Below are positions 1 to 6,625 of a DNA stretch of 9,772 nucleotides, one piece after another. A program made the position numbers and the translations under genes. Numbering within the stretch: the stretch's first letter is position 1; each line of letters opens with the position of its first letter. The stretch is from NCBI GenBank assembly GCA_045660125.1, contig JAZRDG010000121.1, forward strand, positions 1 through 9,772, in the 5' to 3' direction. Source of the stretch: SVQP01 sp045660125 (GTDB lineage Bacteria > Bacillota > Clostridia > Oscillospirales > CAG-272). Under the pieces are notes generated by a model. That model saw only the letters and a program-made list of their open reading frames with translations, did no database searches and had not been told where the DNA came from.

Positions 1-806
1 TACGCCTCGGGGTCACGCACGTTTTGCGACAAAATATCATATGCCGCATCGATCATGGTCTGCTCATCTGCAACCGTAGGCGAATGCGAAGATGCTTTGC
101 TGATCTCCCAATATACACACTCGCCCGTTTGAGCGTCTGCATAGGCGGTGTAGTATGTTTTATCTACCTTGAGCAGATACACGTGCACCGCTTGCGTATA
201 CAGCGTTTGAGGCATGGAATATCGGTACGGCAGCACTTGTCCTTCTTCCAAAGAGCTTCCGGGAGGGGGCGGACAAGTGCTCGGGGCATTGAAATCCTGA
301 TATTCTTCCCCATACACATCAATATCGACGCGATCCGGGAAATAATCCCCGACCGAATCGGCAAAGCCGTAGGTCAAATACTCAGGTTCATCCAGATATG
401 CCCCATAGCGCATACTCTTAAATGCGTAATCCGGATATTGTGACTGCGTCAGCACATTGATCACGGGCGTTTTTTGCAAGCTTTCCCACAGATCAGGCGA
501 CAGACTTTGCTCCAGCTTCTCCGCTGTTTGCTCCTGCCAAGGCTTAAAGCCCTCGATGCGGTTAAGCTGCTCGGTCAGTGCTGCCGAATCCCCCTGCAAA
601 ATCGCTCTGCCTGCGGGATGCGCCAGCATGCCGACAGGCACGCATGCGCCGATCAGCAAAGCAAGGCAAGCGGCAACGGCAAGGATGCGCAGGGTACGCT
701 TTTTGCGGTACGCCTTATGGGAGAGGCGCATATCTATTTGGCGGTATTTCTCCAAAAATCGGTCGTCAAGCTCACCGATCAGTCTGAAAAATTGCTCCTT
801 TTTCAT
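1..806 (-). CDS. Putative membrane-anchored anti-sigma factor, partial (C-terminus beyond left edge)
   Basis: Reading from the ATG at 806 down to position 3 the frame stays open for 268 codons with no stop, so the 3' end lies outside the window. The start is MKKEQFFRLIGELDDRFLEK, about 38 mostly charged cytoplasmic residues. One hydrophobic helix follows (about residues 40-62, ILAVAACLALLIGACVPVGM), then a long, probably extracytoplasmic domain with no motif I recognise; it contains a CPPPPGSS stretch. A strong AAAAGGAGGG site (816-825) lies inside the end of the sigma gene, and the ATG overlaps the sigma stop codon (ATGA, 803-806), indicating translational coupling. Position directly after an ECF sigma gene plus the single-pass topology is the basis for the anti-sigma call; the sequence alone does not prove it. 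The protein would hold the sigma factor inactive at the membrane until a signal is sensed outside. Confidence 0.65.
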   Translation of the reverse strand, partial: MKKEQFFRLIGELDDRFLEKYRQIDMRLSHKAYRKKRTLRILAVAACLALLIGACVPVGMLAHPAGRAILQGDSAALTEQLNRIEGFKPWQEQTAEKLEQSLSPDLWESLQKTPVINVLTQSQYPDYAFKSMRYGAYLDEPEYLTYGFADSVGDYFPDRVDIDVYGEEYQDFNAPSTCPPPPGSSLEEGQVLPYRYSMPQTLYTQAVHVYLLKVDKTYYTAYADAQTGECVYWEISKASSHSPTVADEQTMIDAAYDILSQNVRDPEA

Positions 807-1390
807 ACGTCGATTCCCTCCTTTTCAAAGCATGCACGTAGCTCGCGCTTGATCTCGGCAAGCTCCTTGTTGACCGTGGACGTGCTGCAGCCAAGACGCC
901 CTGCGATCTGCGAGACGGTATAGGAATAGAAAAAACGGGAGATAAAAATGTACAGCCTGCGCTCGGTCGTGCCATCCAAGTACTCGGCAAGGATGCGCCT
1001 GATGGTCGCCGCCTGCAAATCACTTGCCAGATCGTGCGGATCCGGCAAGAAATCCTGCACCTCGTCCATGGGATAGCAGGCTTCTGTGGGTACGCGACGC
1101 TTGCGATTTGCCTTTTCGATGCGATTGAGCGAGAGATTACGCGTGATCTTCGCCAAAAACGCGTGAAACACGCTCGGTCTTTCGGGCGGAATAGCATCCC
1201 ACGTGCGCAGATACGTGTCCTGCAAGCATTCCTCCGCATCCTGCTCGTTGGCAAGAATGTTATACGCCACCGTGTGCAGATACTCGCAGTACTTTTTGTC
1301 GGTTTCGGCAATGGCGCGCTCCTCGCGTGCGAAATACAGATCAATGATCTGCTCGACACTCAGCACGCCGCCATGCTTGCTCTTTTTCAT
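803..1390 (-). CDS. RNA polymerase sigma factor, ECF/sigma-70 family
   Basis: This 195-residue protein has two recognisable sigma domains. Region 2 (about residues 35-95) includes AYNILANEQDAEECLQDTYL, then RTWDAIPPERP and KITRNLSLNRIEKANRKRR, the usual -10-recognition part of clostridial ECF-like factors. Region 4 (about 130-190) has a helix-turn-helix, SQIAGRLGCSTSTVNKELAEIKR shortened here to its core IAGRLGCSTSTVNKEL, for -35 contact. The start at 1390 is preferred over an in-frame ATG ten codons upstream because an AGGAGGT site (1397-1403) sits a few bases before it. The stop overlaps the ATG of the downstream putative anti-sigma gene, so the two are co-translated. Such pairs usually respond to envelope stress; the regulon and signal cannot be read here. 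The family assignment is firm, the stimulus unknown. Confidence 0.9.
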   Translation of the reverse strand: MKKSKHGGVLSVEQIIDLYFAREERAIAETDKKYCEYLHTVAYNILANEQDAEECLQDTYLRTWDAIPPERPSVFHAFLAKITRNLSLNRIEKANRKRRVPTEACYPMDEVQDFLPDPHDLASDLQAATIRRILAEYLDGTTERRLYIFISRFFYSYTVSQIAGRLGCSTSTVNKELAEIKRELRACFEKEGIDV

Positions 1391-1467
1391 CGTAACACCT
1401 CCTTTGGGGGTCTTCACTTATATAGACCGCGTTTTTTTGAAAGTGTGTAAAAAGTTTCCTTGCTTTT

Positions 1468-1496
1468 ATTATAGCAGAAAATCAAGCGCGTTGCAA
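1468..1496 (-). promoter_or_regulatory. Sigma-A-type promoter for the sigma/anti-sigma operon
   Basis: On the minus strand a -35 box TTGCAA (1491-1496) is followed after exactly 17 bases by TATAAT (1468-1473), preceded by TGC as an extended -10. Transcription would start near 1461 and give a leader of about 70 bases before the sigma start codon. Confidence 0.85.
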
Positions 1497-1510
1497 GAGT
1501 ATGGGCGTCA

Positions 1511-1617
1511 GTTTGGGAAAGAGCGTACGTATTGCGCAACCCCTTCCACCGCGACCGTTCCGCTTCACTGCGTTCTCGCTCCACTGCGGTCCCCCCTTCC
1601 CCTGTGGGGACGGCTTT
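1511..1617 (-). repeat. Palindromic repeat family, copy C
   Basis: Read on the minus strand this copy begins AAAGCC, continues with a GTCCCC...GGGG hairpin and GGGGGGACCGC, and ends with GCGGTGGAAGGGGTTGCGC, then TACGTACGCTCTTTCCCAAAC. It aligns along its whole length with the copy at 1783-1888, sharing AAAGCC at one end, GGACCGCAG and GCGGTGG inside, and ACGCTCT...CCCAAAC at the other end. There is no coding content I can support. Confidence 0.7.
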
Positions 1618-1662
1618 GCAGCGCGCATCCGTCTTGCACGATTGTCCGTTATGGGCAACTAT

Positions 1663-1728
1663 AAAAAGCCTCCCCGCTGCGGGAGGGGGACCGCGAAGCG
1701 GTGGTGGGGGTTCCCATTTCACCGCTCT
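1663..1728 (+). repeat. Palindromic repeat family, copy A (short, opposite orientation)
   Basis: On the plus strand the copy reads AAAAAGCCTCCCCGC, then GGGAGGGGGACCGC, then GCGGTGGTGGGGGTTCCCAT, and ends near CACCGCTCT. Compared with the copy at 1783-1888 it lacks the middle part of about 30 bases but matches closely at both ends, and it lies in the opposite direction. Its hairpin CCTCCC/GGGAGG (1669-1674 with 1681-1686) is followed on the minus strand by a run of T (1663-1667), so it could also stop leftward read-through before the sigma promoter. Confidence 0.75.
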
Positions 1729-1782
1729 TTTGCATCGTGGGTTTTGCGCTGCGGTAGAGACGGCGCAGGGTGGTGGTTAACC

Positions 1783-1888
1783 GTTTGGGGTTCAGAGCGT
1801 CCGTATGGGAACCCCTACCACCGCAATCGCGTCGCCTTCTTGGGTCGGCGCCGCTGCGGTCCCCCTCCCCCGCGGGGAGGCTTTTTTT
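1783..1888 (-). repeat. Palindromic repeat family, copy B
   Basis: On the minus strand it begins AAAAAAAGCCTCCCCGC, continues GGGGGAGGGGGACCGCAG, and ends GCGGTGGTAGGGGTTCCCAT, then ACGGACGCTCTGAACCCCAAAC. It matches copy C along its length and copy A at both ends. On the plus strand the hairpin CCTCCCC-CGC-GGGGAGG (1864-1880) followed by seven T residues has the form of an intrinsic terminator, though no plus-strand gene precedes it. The three copies together fill most of the gene-free stretch from 1511 to 1890; the 54 bases between copies A and B hold nothing I recognise. Confidence 0.75.
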
Positions 1889-1911
1889 ACGCATCCTGCT
1901 CTTCAACCAAC

Positions 1912-1941
1912 AAAAAGGAGCCTGCGCATGCAGGCTCCTTT
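1912..1941 (-). terminator. Intrinsic terminator of the ftsK-lgt-CPBP operon
   Basis: A perfect inverted repeat GGAGCCTGC (1917-1925) and GCAGGCTCC (1930-1938) with a GCAT loop, extendable by three A/T pairs, is followed on the minus strand by a T run (1912-1916). It lies four bases past the stop codon of the CPBP gene. Confidence 0.93.
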
Positions 1942-1944
1942 GAC

Positions 1945-2802
1945 TCATTCGACAGCTTCTGTCGGGTCTTGGGTTTGCTTTTGGGGTGGGAACAATCTCT
2001 CGATCTCCTCGGGCTTGATGCGCAGCAGCGCGACCGTCATAAACACGGCAACCGCGACGCCGAGCACGGCGGTGACGGTGACAGTGACGGCATCCCAGCG
2101 CACGCCGTCGCCCAGATACAGGATGGTGCCGCCGATATCATACACGGTGTGCAGCAGCACGCAATACCAGATGCTGCCTGTCTTGAGCAGCACGATGGCG
2201 CACATGCCGCCGATCAGGAAGGAATACCCCACCTGCAAAATCGTTGCTCCGGGGCTTGCGCCGATGGCGATATTAACCAGATGCACAAGTCCAAACACGG
2301 CGCAGCTGGCAGCCGTGGTCCAAAAGATCTGCTTGGTTGACTTGCGTCTGCCGTCCAGTATCATCAGATAGAACAGCCCGCGGAAGGCAAATTCCTCAAA
2401 CATGCCAATGGCAAGGCAATACGCCAGCACGATCAGCACGCCGCCTGTGGGATCGGTAATATACGCGTTGCCCGTGGCAAGACCGATCAAGGGAAAATTA
2501 TTGATCGCCACCGCCAGCGCAGGCAGCACGAACAGTGCGTTTTTCAAGATCGGCTTATGGAACGGCTGAAAGACACGGTAGCCCATGTACAAGGTCATGC
2601 ACACGAACACCACGCTGCCCAAAGCGTCCATAACAAGCGTATTGAGAATGGCAGGTCGGTACTCGTCGTCCGAGATCAGCGACTTCATCAGCTCGCTCTG
2701 CGCAAGCGCATCCGCAAAGAACAAGCGATACGCGCCAAGCAGCAATACGCACACGATCAGCAACGCAAGACAAAATTTACGATTCGGGCGAAGTTTGCTC
2801 AT
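1945..2802 (-). CDS. CPBP-family (CAAX/Abi) intramembrane glutamic protease
   Basis: A 285-residue multi-pass membrane protein. The conserved motifs of the CPBP family are all present in order: EExxxR as EEFAFR (residues 136-141), FxxxH as FGLVH (170-174), and a third His motif, HTVYD (218-222), giving E136, E137, H174 and H218 as likely catalytic residues. Hydrophobic segments are visible at about 10-30, 52-75, 88-108, 120-135, 160-205 and 238-260. The start at 2802 is chosen over an ATG eight codons upstream because GGAGGAG (2807-2813) precedes it, although the spacing of four bases is short. The first 26 bases overlap the end of the lgt-family gene in another frame, so translation is probably coupled. 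Bacterial members act in prenyl-protein-type processing, bacteriocin self-immunity or signalling; the substrate here is unknown. It is the last gene of its operon. Confidence 0.88.
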   Translation of the reverse strand: MSKLRPNRKFCLALLIVCVLLLGAYRLFFADALAQSELMKSLISDDEYRPAILNTLVMDALGSVVFVCMTLYMGYRVFQPFHKPILKNALFVLPALAVAINNFPLIGLATGNAYITDPTGGVLIVLAYCLAIGMFEEFAFRGLFYLMILDGRRKSTKQIFWTTAASCAVFGLVHLVNIAIGASPGATILQVGYSFLIGGMCAIVLLKTGSIWYCVLLHTVYDIGGTILYLGDGVRWDAVTVTVTAVLGVAVAVFMTVALLRIKPEEIERLFPPQKQTQDPTEAVE

Positions 2803-3673
2803 GCATCTCCTCCACGGGCTGCGCAAGGCTTTCTTTTGCAGCCATTACGCGTGCGGTATAGCGTCTTGTGTACTTTTCCACAAAGAATACGCCCACGCCC
2901 ACCGCGATCAAAAGCAGCGCGGTCTGCTGCGAGGGGGAAAGGAACGGGATAATTCCCTGCCCACGCGAGTCGGCACGCAAATATTCGGCTACAAAGCGCC
3001 ACACGCCGTATGCAACGGTGTAGATGGGCAGATTGTAATGCTTGTTCTCGAACACGCGCATCAACAGCAAGCCTGCAAGTGCGAACAAAAACAGCGCTTC
3101 AAGCAGCTGCACGGGTACGGCGTAAAACTCCTTGACCGTGCCGTTCGTATACAGATTATAAAAGGTGAAGGTGTACCATTGGGGCTGCGCGAACACCTTG
3201 CCGTGGCAGCAGCCTGCTGCCAGGCAGCCAAGGCGACCGATGCCGTGCGCCAAGGGAATGACCGCGCCCGCAATGTGCGCAATGGGGAAAAAGTGATGGA
3301 TGTTCTCTTTTTGCTTGAACATCAATGCGCCAATGCCGAAATACAGTACAAGGAAAATCAGCACGCCGCCCACAAGTCCGCCGTAGAAGGTGGCACCCGT
3401 GCCCCAGAAGTCCATAAACTTTGCCTCGGGGTTTTGCGCAAGGGCTGCATTCCAGTTATAAAAGGTTTGCACCAGGGCAGCGGCATAATAGCCGCCGCCA
3501 ATGGCAAACAACGCTACGATCAGCGCGAAATTCTGAATTCTTGCCTTGAACTTTTGTCTGTCCGCAAACACGCGGTACAACACAAGGCAAGTCAGTATTG
3601 CGATCATCAGACAAAGGTCGTACAGCCCAAGCTGCAGATTCTCGCCCAGATCAATGATATAATTCGGATACAT
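2777..3673 (-). CDS. lgt: Prolipoprotein diacylglyceryl transferase family protein (Lgt, GCC-motif variant)
   Basis: Lgt moves a diacylglyceryl group from phosphatidylglycerol to the lipobox cysteine of prelipoproteins at the outer face of the cytoplasmic membrane. This 298-residue protein has the family layout: TM helices throughout, a GGLVGG turn after ATFY (95-103), the signature HGIGRLGC (143-150) with the conserved Arg147, PVQLLEALF (187-195), and WRFVAEYLRAD (225-235) holding a second conserved Arg. The signature differs from the usual GRIGNFxNxExxG: Asn is replaced by Cys150 and the end reads GCCHG (154-158). I know this GCC form from other Firmicutes and Actinobacteria proteins annotated as Lgt, so it may be the working enzyme or a paralogue with another substrate. 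A GGAGGA site (3679-3684) supports the start. It lies 16 bases after ftsK and overlaps the CPBP gene. Confidence 0.85.
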   Translation of the reverse strand: MYPNYIIDLGENLQLGLYDLCLMIAILTCLVLYRVFADRQKFKARIQNFALIVALFAIGGGYYAAALVQTFYNWNAALAQNPEAKFMDFWGTGATFYGGLVGGVLIFLVLYFGIGALMFKQKENIHHFFPIAHIAGAVIPLAHGIGRLGCLAAGCCHGKVFAQPQWYTFTFYNLYTNGTVKEFYAVPVQLLEALFLFALAGLLLMRVFENKHYNLPIYTVAYGVWRFVAEYLRADSRGQGIIPFLSPSQQTALLLIAVGVGVFFVEKYTRRYTARVMAAKESLAQPVEEMHEQTSPES

Positions 3674-3689
3674 ATATTTCCTCCGGGGA

Positions 3690-6449
3690 TTATTCGTCCA
3701 TCTTGCCGTTCATGCGAAGCTCGTCAAGATCGGACTTGGTGACCAGCACGCGGCGCGGCTTGTTGCCGTCCTGCGCAGAGATAAAGCCAAGCTCCTCCAT
3801 GCGGTCAAGCAAACCTGCCGCTCTGCCGTAGCCTACCTTCAAGTAACGCTGCAGCATGGACGTGGAAGCCTTGCCCTCGGTGACAACCACCTCAACAGCT
3901 TCCCAGAGCTTATCGTCATCCGAGTCGCCTCCAAGGTCTCCGTCAGCACCGCCTGCGCCCTTCTTGCCGCTAGCTCCCACCTTTCCTGCTTCTTCTTCAA
4001 TCTGTCTTGTAAAGTTGTCGTTATACTTGGCAGCGCCGTTTTGCGTCTTGACAAAGTTGACCACGCGCTCAACCTCGCCGTCCGCAACGAACGCACCCTG
4101 TACACGCTGCGGCTTAGCCGAGCCTACGGGAGCGTACAGCATATCACCGCGACCGATCAGCTTTTCAGCACCGGCTACGTCAATGATGGTACGGGAGTCA
4201 ACCTGAGAGGATACGGTAAATGCGATACGGGAGGGGATGTTTGCCTTGATCAGACCCGTAACGACGTCAACGGACGGACGCTGCGTACCGATGATGATGT
4301 GAATGCCCGCTGCTCTTGCCTTCTGTGCAAGACGGCAGATGCAGGTTTCCACGTCGTCGGGCGCGGTCATCATCAAGTCTGCAAGCTCGTCGATGATAAT
4401 GACGATTCTGGGCAGGTATTCCTTTTCGGGATCGTCCTTGGTGATCTCGTTATAGCCTGTGATGTTACGCACGCCAACCTCCTCGATCAGGGAGAAGCGG
4501 CGCTCCATTTCGGATACTGCACTCGCTAAAGCGCCCGCAGCCTTCTTGGGGTCGCTGACGATGGGACAGTACAGATGCGGGATATCGCGGTACATGGTAA
4601 ACTCAACCTTCTTGGGGTCAACCATGATCAGCTTGACCTCGTCGGGTCTTGCCTTATAAAGCAGCGACATGACAAGGCAGTTGATACATACCGACTTACC
4701 CATACCGGTTGCACCCGCAACCAGAAGGTGAGGCATTTTTTCAATATCAAATACGACAGGCTTACCCGAAACGTCCGCGCCAAGGCAGACCGCAACCTTA
4801 CTCTTGTGGTTGACGAATTCGGGGCTTTCCAAAAGGTTACGCAAATAAACGGTGGTAGGCTTGTCGTTGGGCACCTCGATACCTACGGCAGCCTTGCCGG
4901 GAATGGGTGCTTCAATACGCACGCCCGACTTTGCAAGTCCGAGCGCGATATCGTCAACGAGGTTGGCAATGGCACGCACGCGCACGCCCGCCTCGGGCTT
5001 GATCTCGTAACGCGTGACGGTAGGACCTGTAGAGCAGGTAACCTCCTTGACGCGGATGTGGAAGTCCTCTAAGGTCTGACGCAGCGCCTCGGTGTTGGCT
5101 GCGACCTCCTCGTCACTGGTATGATAGCTTGCGTTCCCCGCTGCCAGCATATCGGTGGTGGGGAATACGTACTCGTTTTCCACTGCCTCGGCAGACTCGG
5201 ACGCGGTCTCCTCAAGCAGCTCGTCGGGCAGCTCAAAGCTTTCCTCGTCCTCCTCAGGCTCAGGCTCGGGCTCTACGACCTTTGCACGGCGGGAGCGCGG
5301 TGCAGCACGCACGGGCGCATCGTCCTCCAGATCAACCTCAAACTCCTCCATGGGAGCCTCGGTGTCAATGGGCTCTTCCTCGGGCTCGGGCTCGGGCTCG
5401 GGAGCAGGCTCATCGGCATACGCATCCTCGTTTTTCTCGGGCTTGTCCTCAGTCAGCTTGAGGGGGGTAAAGCCGATCTCGTCGTCCTCGTCCTCTACAG
5501 CCTTACGGGATCTCTTGCTCTTCTTTGCGGGCTTGGTGTCAAGATCGATCAGCTCGCCCGTCATGGGATCAACGCGATAGCCGTCGTCCTCACTGTCCTC
5601 TTCGCGGCTCTTCTGGCTCTTCTTGGCACGCACGGGAGCGGCTACGGGAATCTCATCCTCGTCCTCCTCGTCCTCCTCGTATTCGTCCTCCTCGTCCTCT
5701 TCGTAATCCTCGGCGTCAAGACGCGCACGTGCGGCACGCTTGGCGTTCGAAGCCTTTACCTTGAGCCAGATCTGGTGAGGCGTGATCTCCAGCAGCACGC
5801 AGAACAGAATGATCAGCACGAAGGGCATCACGATGATAGAGCCCCAGCGGAACGCCCAGCAGCACACCCAACCAAGGTAGCCGCCCAGTAAGCCGCCTGC
5901 GCGCAGCTCGGTGCTGTCTGCATACAGAATCGCAAAATTCGTGTCCATATCTGCAACGTCAAAGCCCTTGATCAGCATGTGGATCATGGCGGCGATCGAC
6001 GCTACGATCATAATGGAAAGCACAGCCTTGATCGCCCGCGTGATGCCATCCTCAGCCTTGAGCCAATAGATGCCGAACACCACCAGCAGCGCCGGGAACA
6101 GATACGCCGCAGGGCCGAACAGACCAAACAGGATCTTGTGGCAAATAAATTCGCCCACCGCGCCTTCAAGCTGCGAGCCGTTGATCTGGCTGATCAGGTT
6201 CAGCACAAGCAGTACAAGCAAGATCAGCGCAAACGCAAACATGACGAACGGCACGAATTGCGAGACCGTATTCTTGCGTTTGTTTGCCTTGGCAGCGCGC
6301 TGCTGCTTCTTTTGTTTTTGCGCCGCACTTGCCGACGCGCTTCCCTTCCCCTTGGCACTCTTTGCAGCCGTGCTCTTTTTCTTTTTTACGGGAGCTTGGC
6401 TTTTGGTTGGCGTTTGGGTAGCCGAAGAGGTGGATTTTTTGGTTGCCAT
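3690..6449 (-). CDS. ftsK: DNA translocase FtsK/SpoIIIE
   Basis: A 919-residue septal, ATP-driven DNA pump that clears chromosomes from the closing septum and, in spore formers, moves DNA into the forespore. From the N-terminus: a Lys/Ser/Ala-rich tail (1-60); four hydrophobic regions (about 64-88, 103-130, 138-160, 186-222); a long acidic, Pro-Glu-rich linker (about 246-430); the motor, with Walker A GATGMGKS (579-586, Lys585) and Walker B IVIIIDELADL (Asp687, Glu688), plus the family hallmark RPSVDVVTGLIKANIPSRIA; and a C-terminal winged-helix gamma domain (about 845-919, GKASTSMLQRYLKVGYGRAAG) that reads polar DNA signals. I chose the ATG at 6449 (MATKKSTSS) over the frame's first ATG at 6536, since GAGG (6461-6464) precedes it and the upstream residues do not look like family sequence; spacing of 11 is rather long. 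It is the first gene of the ftsK-lgt-CPBP operon. FtsK and SpoIIIE cannot be told apart here. Confidence 0.96.
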   Translation of the reverse strand: MATKKSTSSATQTPTKSQAPVKKKKSTAAKSAKGKGSASASAAQKQKKQQRAAKANKRKNTVSQFVPFVMFAFALILLVLLVLNLISQINGSQLEGAVGEFICHKILFGLFGPAAYLFPALLVVFGIYWLKAEDGITRAIKAVLSIMIVASIAAMIHMLIKGFDVADMDTNFAILYADSTELRAGGLLGGYLGWVCCWAFRWGSIIVMPFVLIILFCVLLEITPHQIWLKVKASNAKRAARARLDAEDYEEDEEDEYEEDEEDEDEIPVAAPVRAKKSQKSREEDSEDDGYRVDPMTGELIDLDTKPAKKSKRSRKAVEDEDDEIGFTPLKLTEDKPEKNEDAYADEPAPEPEPEPEEEPIDTEAPMEEFEVDLEDDAPVRAAPRSRRAKVVEPEPEPEEDEESFELPDELLEETASESAEAVENEYVFPTTDMLAAGNASYHTSDEEVAANTEALRQTLEDFHIRVKEVTCSTGPTVTRYEIKPEAGVRVRAIANLVDDIALGLAKSGVRIEAPIPGKAAVGIEVPNDKPTTVYLRNLLESPEFVNHKSKVAVCLGADVSGKPVVFDIEKMPHLLVAGATGMGKSVCINCLVMSLLYKARPDEVKLIMVDPKKVEFTMYRDIPHLYCPIVSDPKKAAGALASAVSEMERRFSLIEEVGVRNITGYNEITKDDPEKEYLPRIVIIIDELADLMMTAPDDVETCICRLAQKARAAGIHIIIGTQRPSVDVVTGLIKANIPSRIAFTVSSQVDSRTIIDVAGAEKLIGRGDMLYAPVGSAKPQRVQGAFVADGEVERVVNFVKTQNGAAKYNDNFTRQIEEEAGKVGASGKKGAGGADGDLGGDSDDDKLWEAVEVVVTEGKASTSMLQRYLKVGYGRAAGLLDRMEELGFISAQDGNKPRRVLVTKSDLDELRMNGKMDE
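5379..5402. repeat. Short in-gene tandem repeat (Pro-Glu)
   Basis: Four tandem copies of CTCGGG on the plus strand encode alternating Pro and Glu on the minus strand within the acidic linker of FtsK (about residues 350-357). It is a low-complexity coding repeat that could change length by slippage in steps of two residues. Confidence 0.7.
5652..5713. repeat. Low-complexity acidic repeat within ftsK
   Basis: On the plus strand TCCTCG and close variants repeat about ten times. On the minus strand this encodes an almost unbroken Glu/Asp run (about residues 246-266) just after the last membrane segment of FtsK. Confidence 0.75.
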
Positions 6450-6529
6450 TGATGTGTGAACCTCGTCTTTCTCAAAATTTGCTTGGTATGTCACAGGGCA
6501 TGCGCGCCATACTGAAAACGTACGCACGC

Positions 6530-6557
6530 TTGCCACAGAAATATACAGTTATATAGA
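6530..6557 (+). promoter_or_regulatory. Possible promoter for the TauE/SafE pair
   Basis: TTGCCA (6530-6535), a 16-base spacer and TATAGA (6552-6557) form a weak sigma-A-like promoter on the plus strand. If real it overlaps the -10 box of the divergent ftsK promoter, so the two would compete. This is the best candidate I can see, not a strong one. Confidence 0.3.
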
Positions 6558-6585
6558 TTATAACATTATTTGTGCAAAATTGCAA
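6557..6585 (-). promoter_or_regulatory. Promoter of the ftsK-lgt-CPBP operon
   Basis: On the minus strand TTGCAA (6580-6585) is separated by 17 bases from TATAAT (6557-6562), which carries an extended -10 (TGT just upstream). Transcription would start near 6550, leaving a leader of about 100 bases before the ATG at 6449. The leader holds nothing I recognise as a riboswitch. Confidence 0.88.
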
Positions 6586-6625
6586 GTACCGAACATAGAT
6601 TTATGCCAAAAAAGGAGAACATTTT

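Noticed and set aside
1511..1888. CRISPR array
   Set aside because: The repeats are about 65-107 bases long, imperfect, in mixed orientation and without regular spacers; no cas gene is nearby.
1501..2340. 279-codon plus-strand frame across the repeat region
   Set aside because: It runs through three non-coding palindromic repeats and then antisense to the CPBP gene; there is no ribosome binding site and its composition is Arg/Gly/Pro-rich noise.
2585..3742. 385-codon open frame on the plus strand, opposite lgt and part of the CPBP gene
   Set aside because: It is antisense to two genes with complete family motifs, and its translation is a basic, Gln/Lys-rich mixture without recognisable domains.
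5121..5891. 256-codon plus-strand frame rich in Leu and Gly, opposite ftsK
   Set aside because: The apparent hydrophobic repeats are the complement of the Glu/Asp/Pro linker codons of FtsK; it is not a real membrane protein.
6450..6536. 29-residue N-terminal extension of FtsK from an upstream ATG
   Set aside because: The ATG lies just downstream of the promoter, but no binding site precedes it, and the extension lacks the Lys/Ser-rich character of the start of the protein. The ATG at 6449 fits better.
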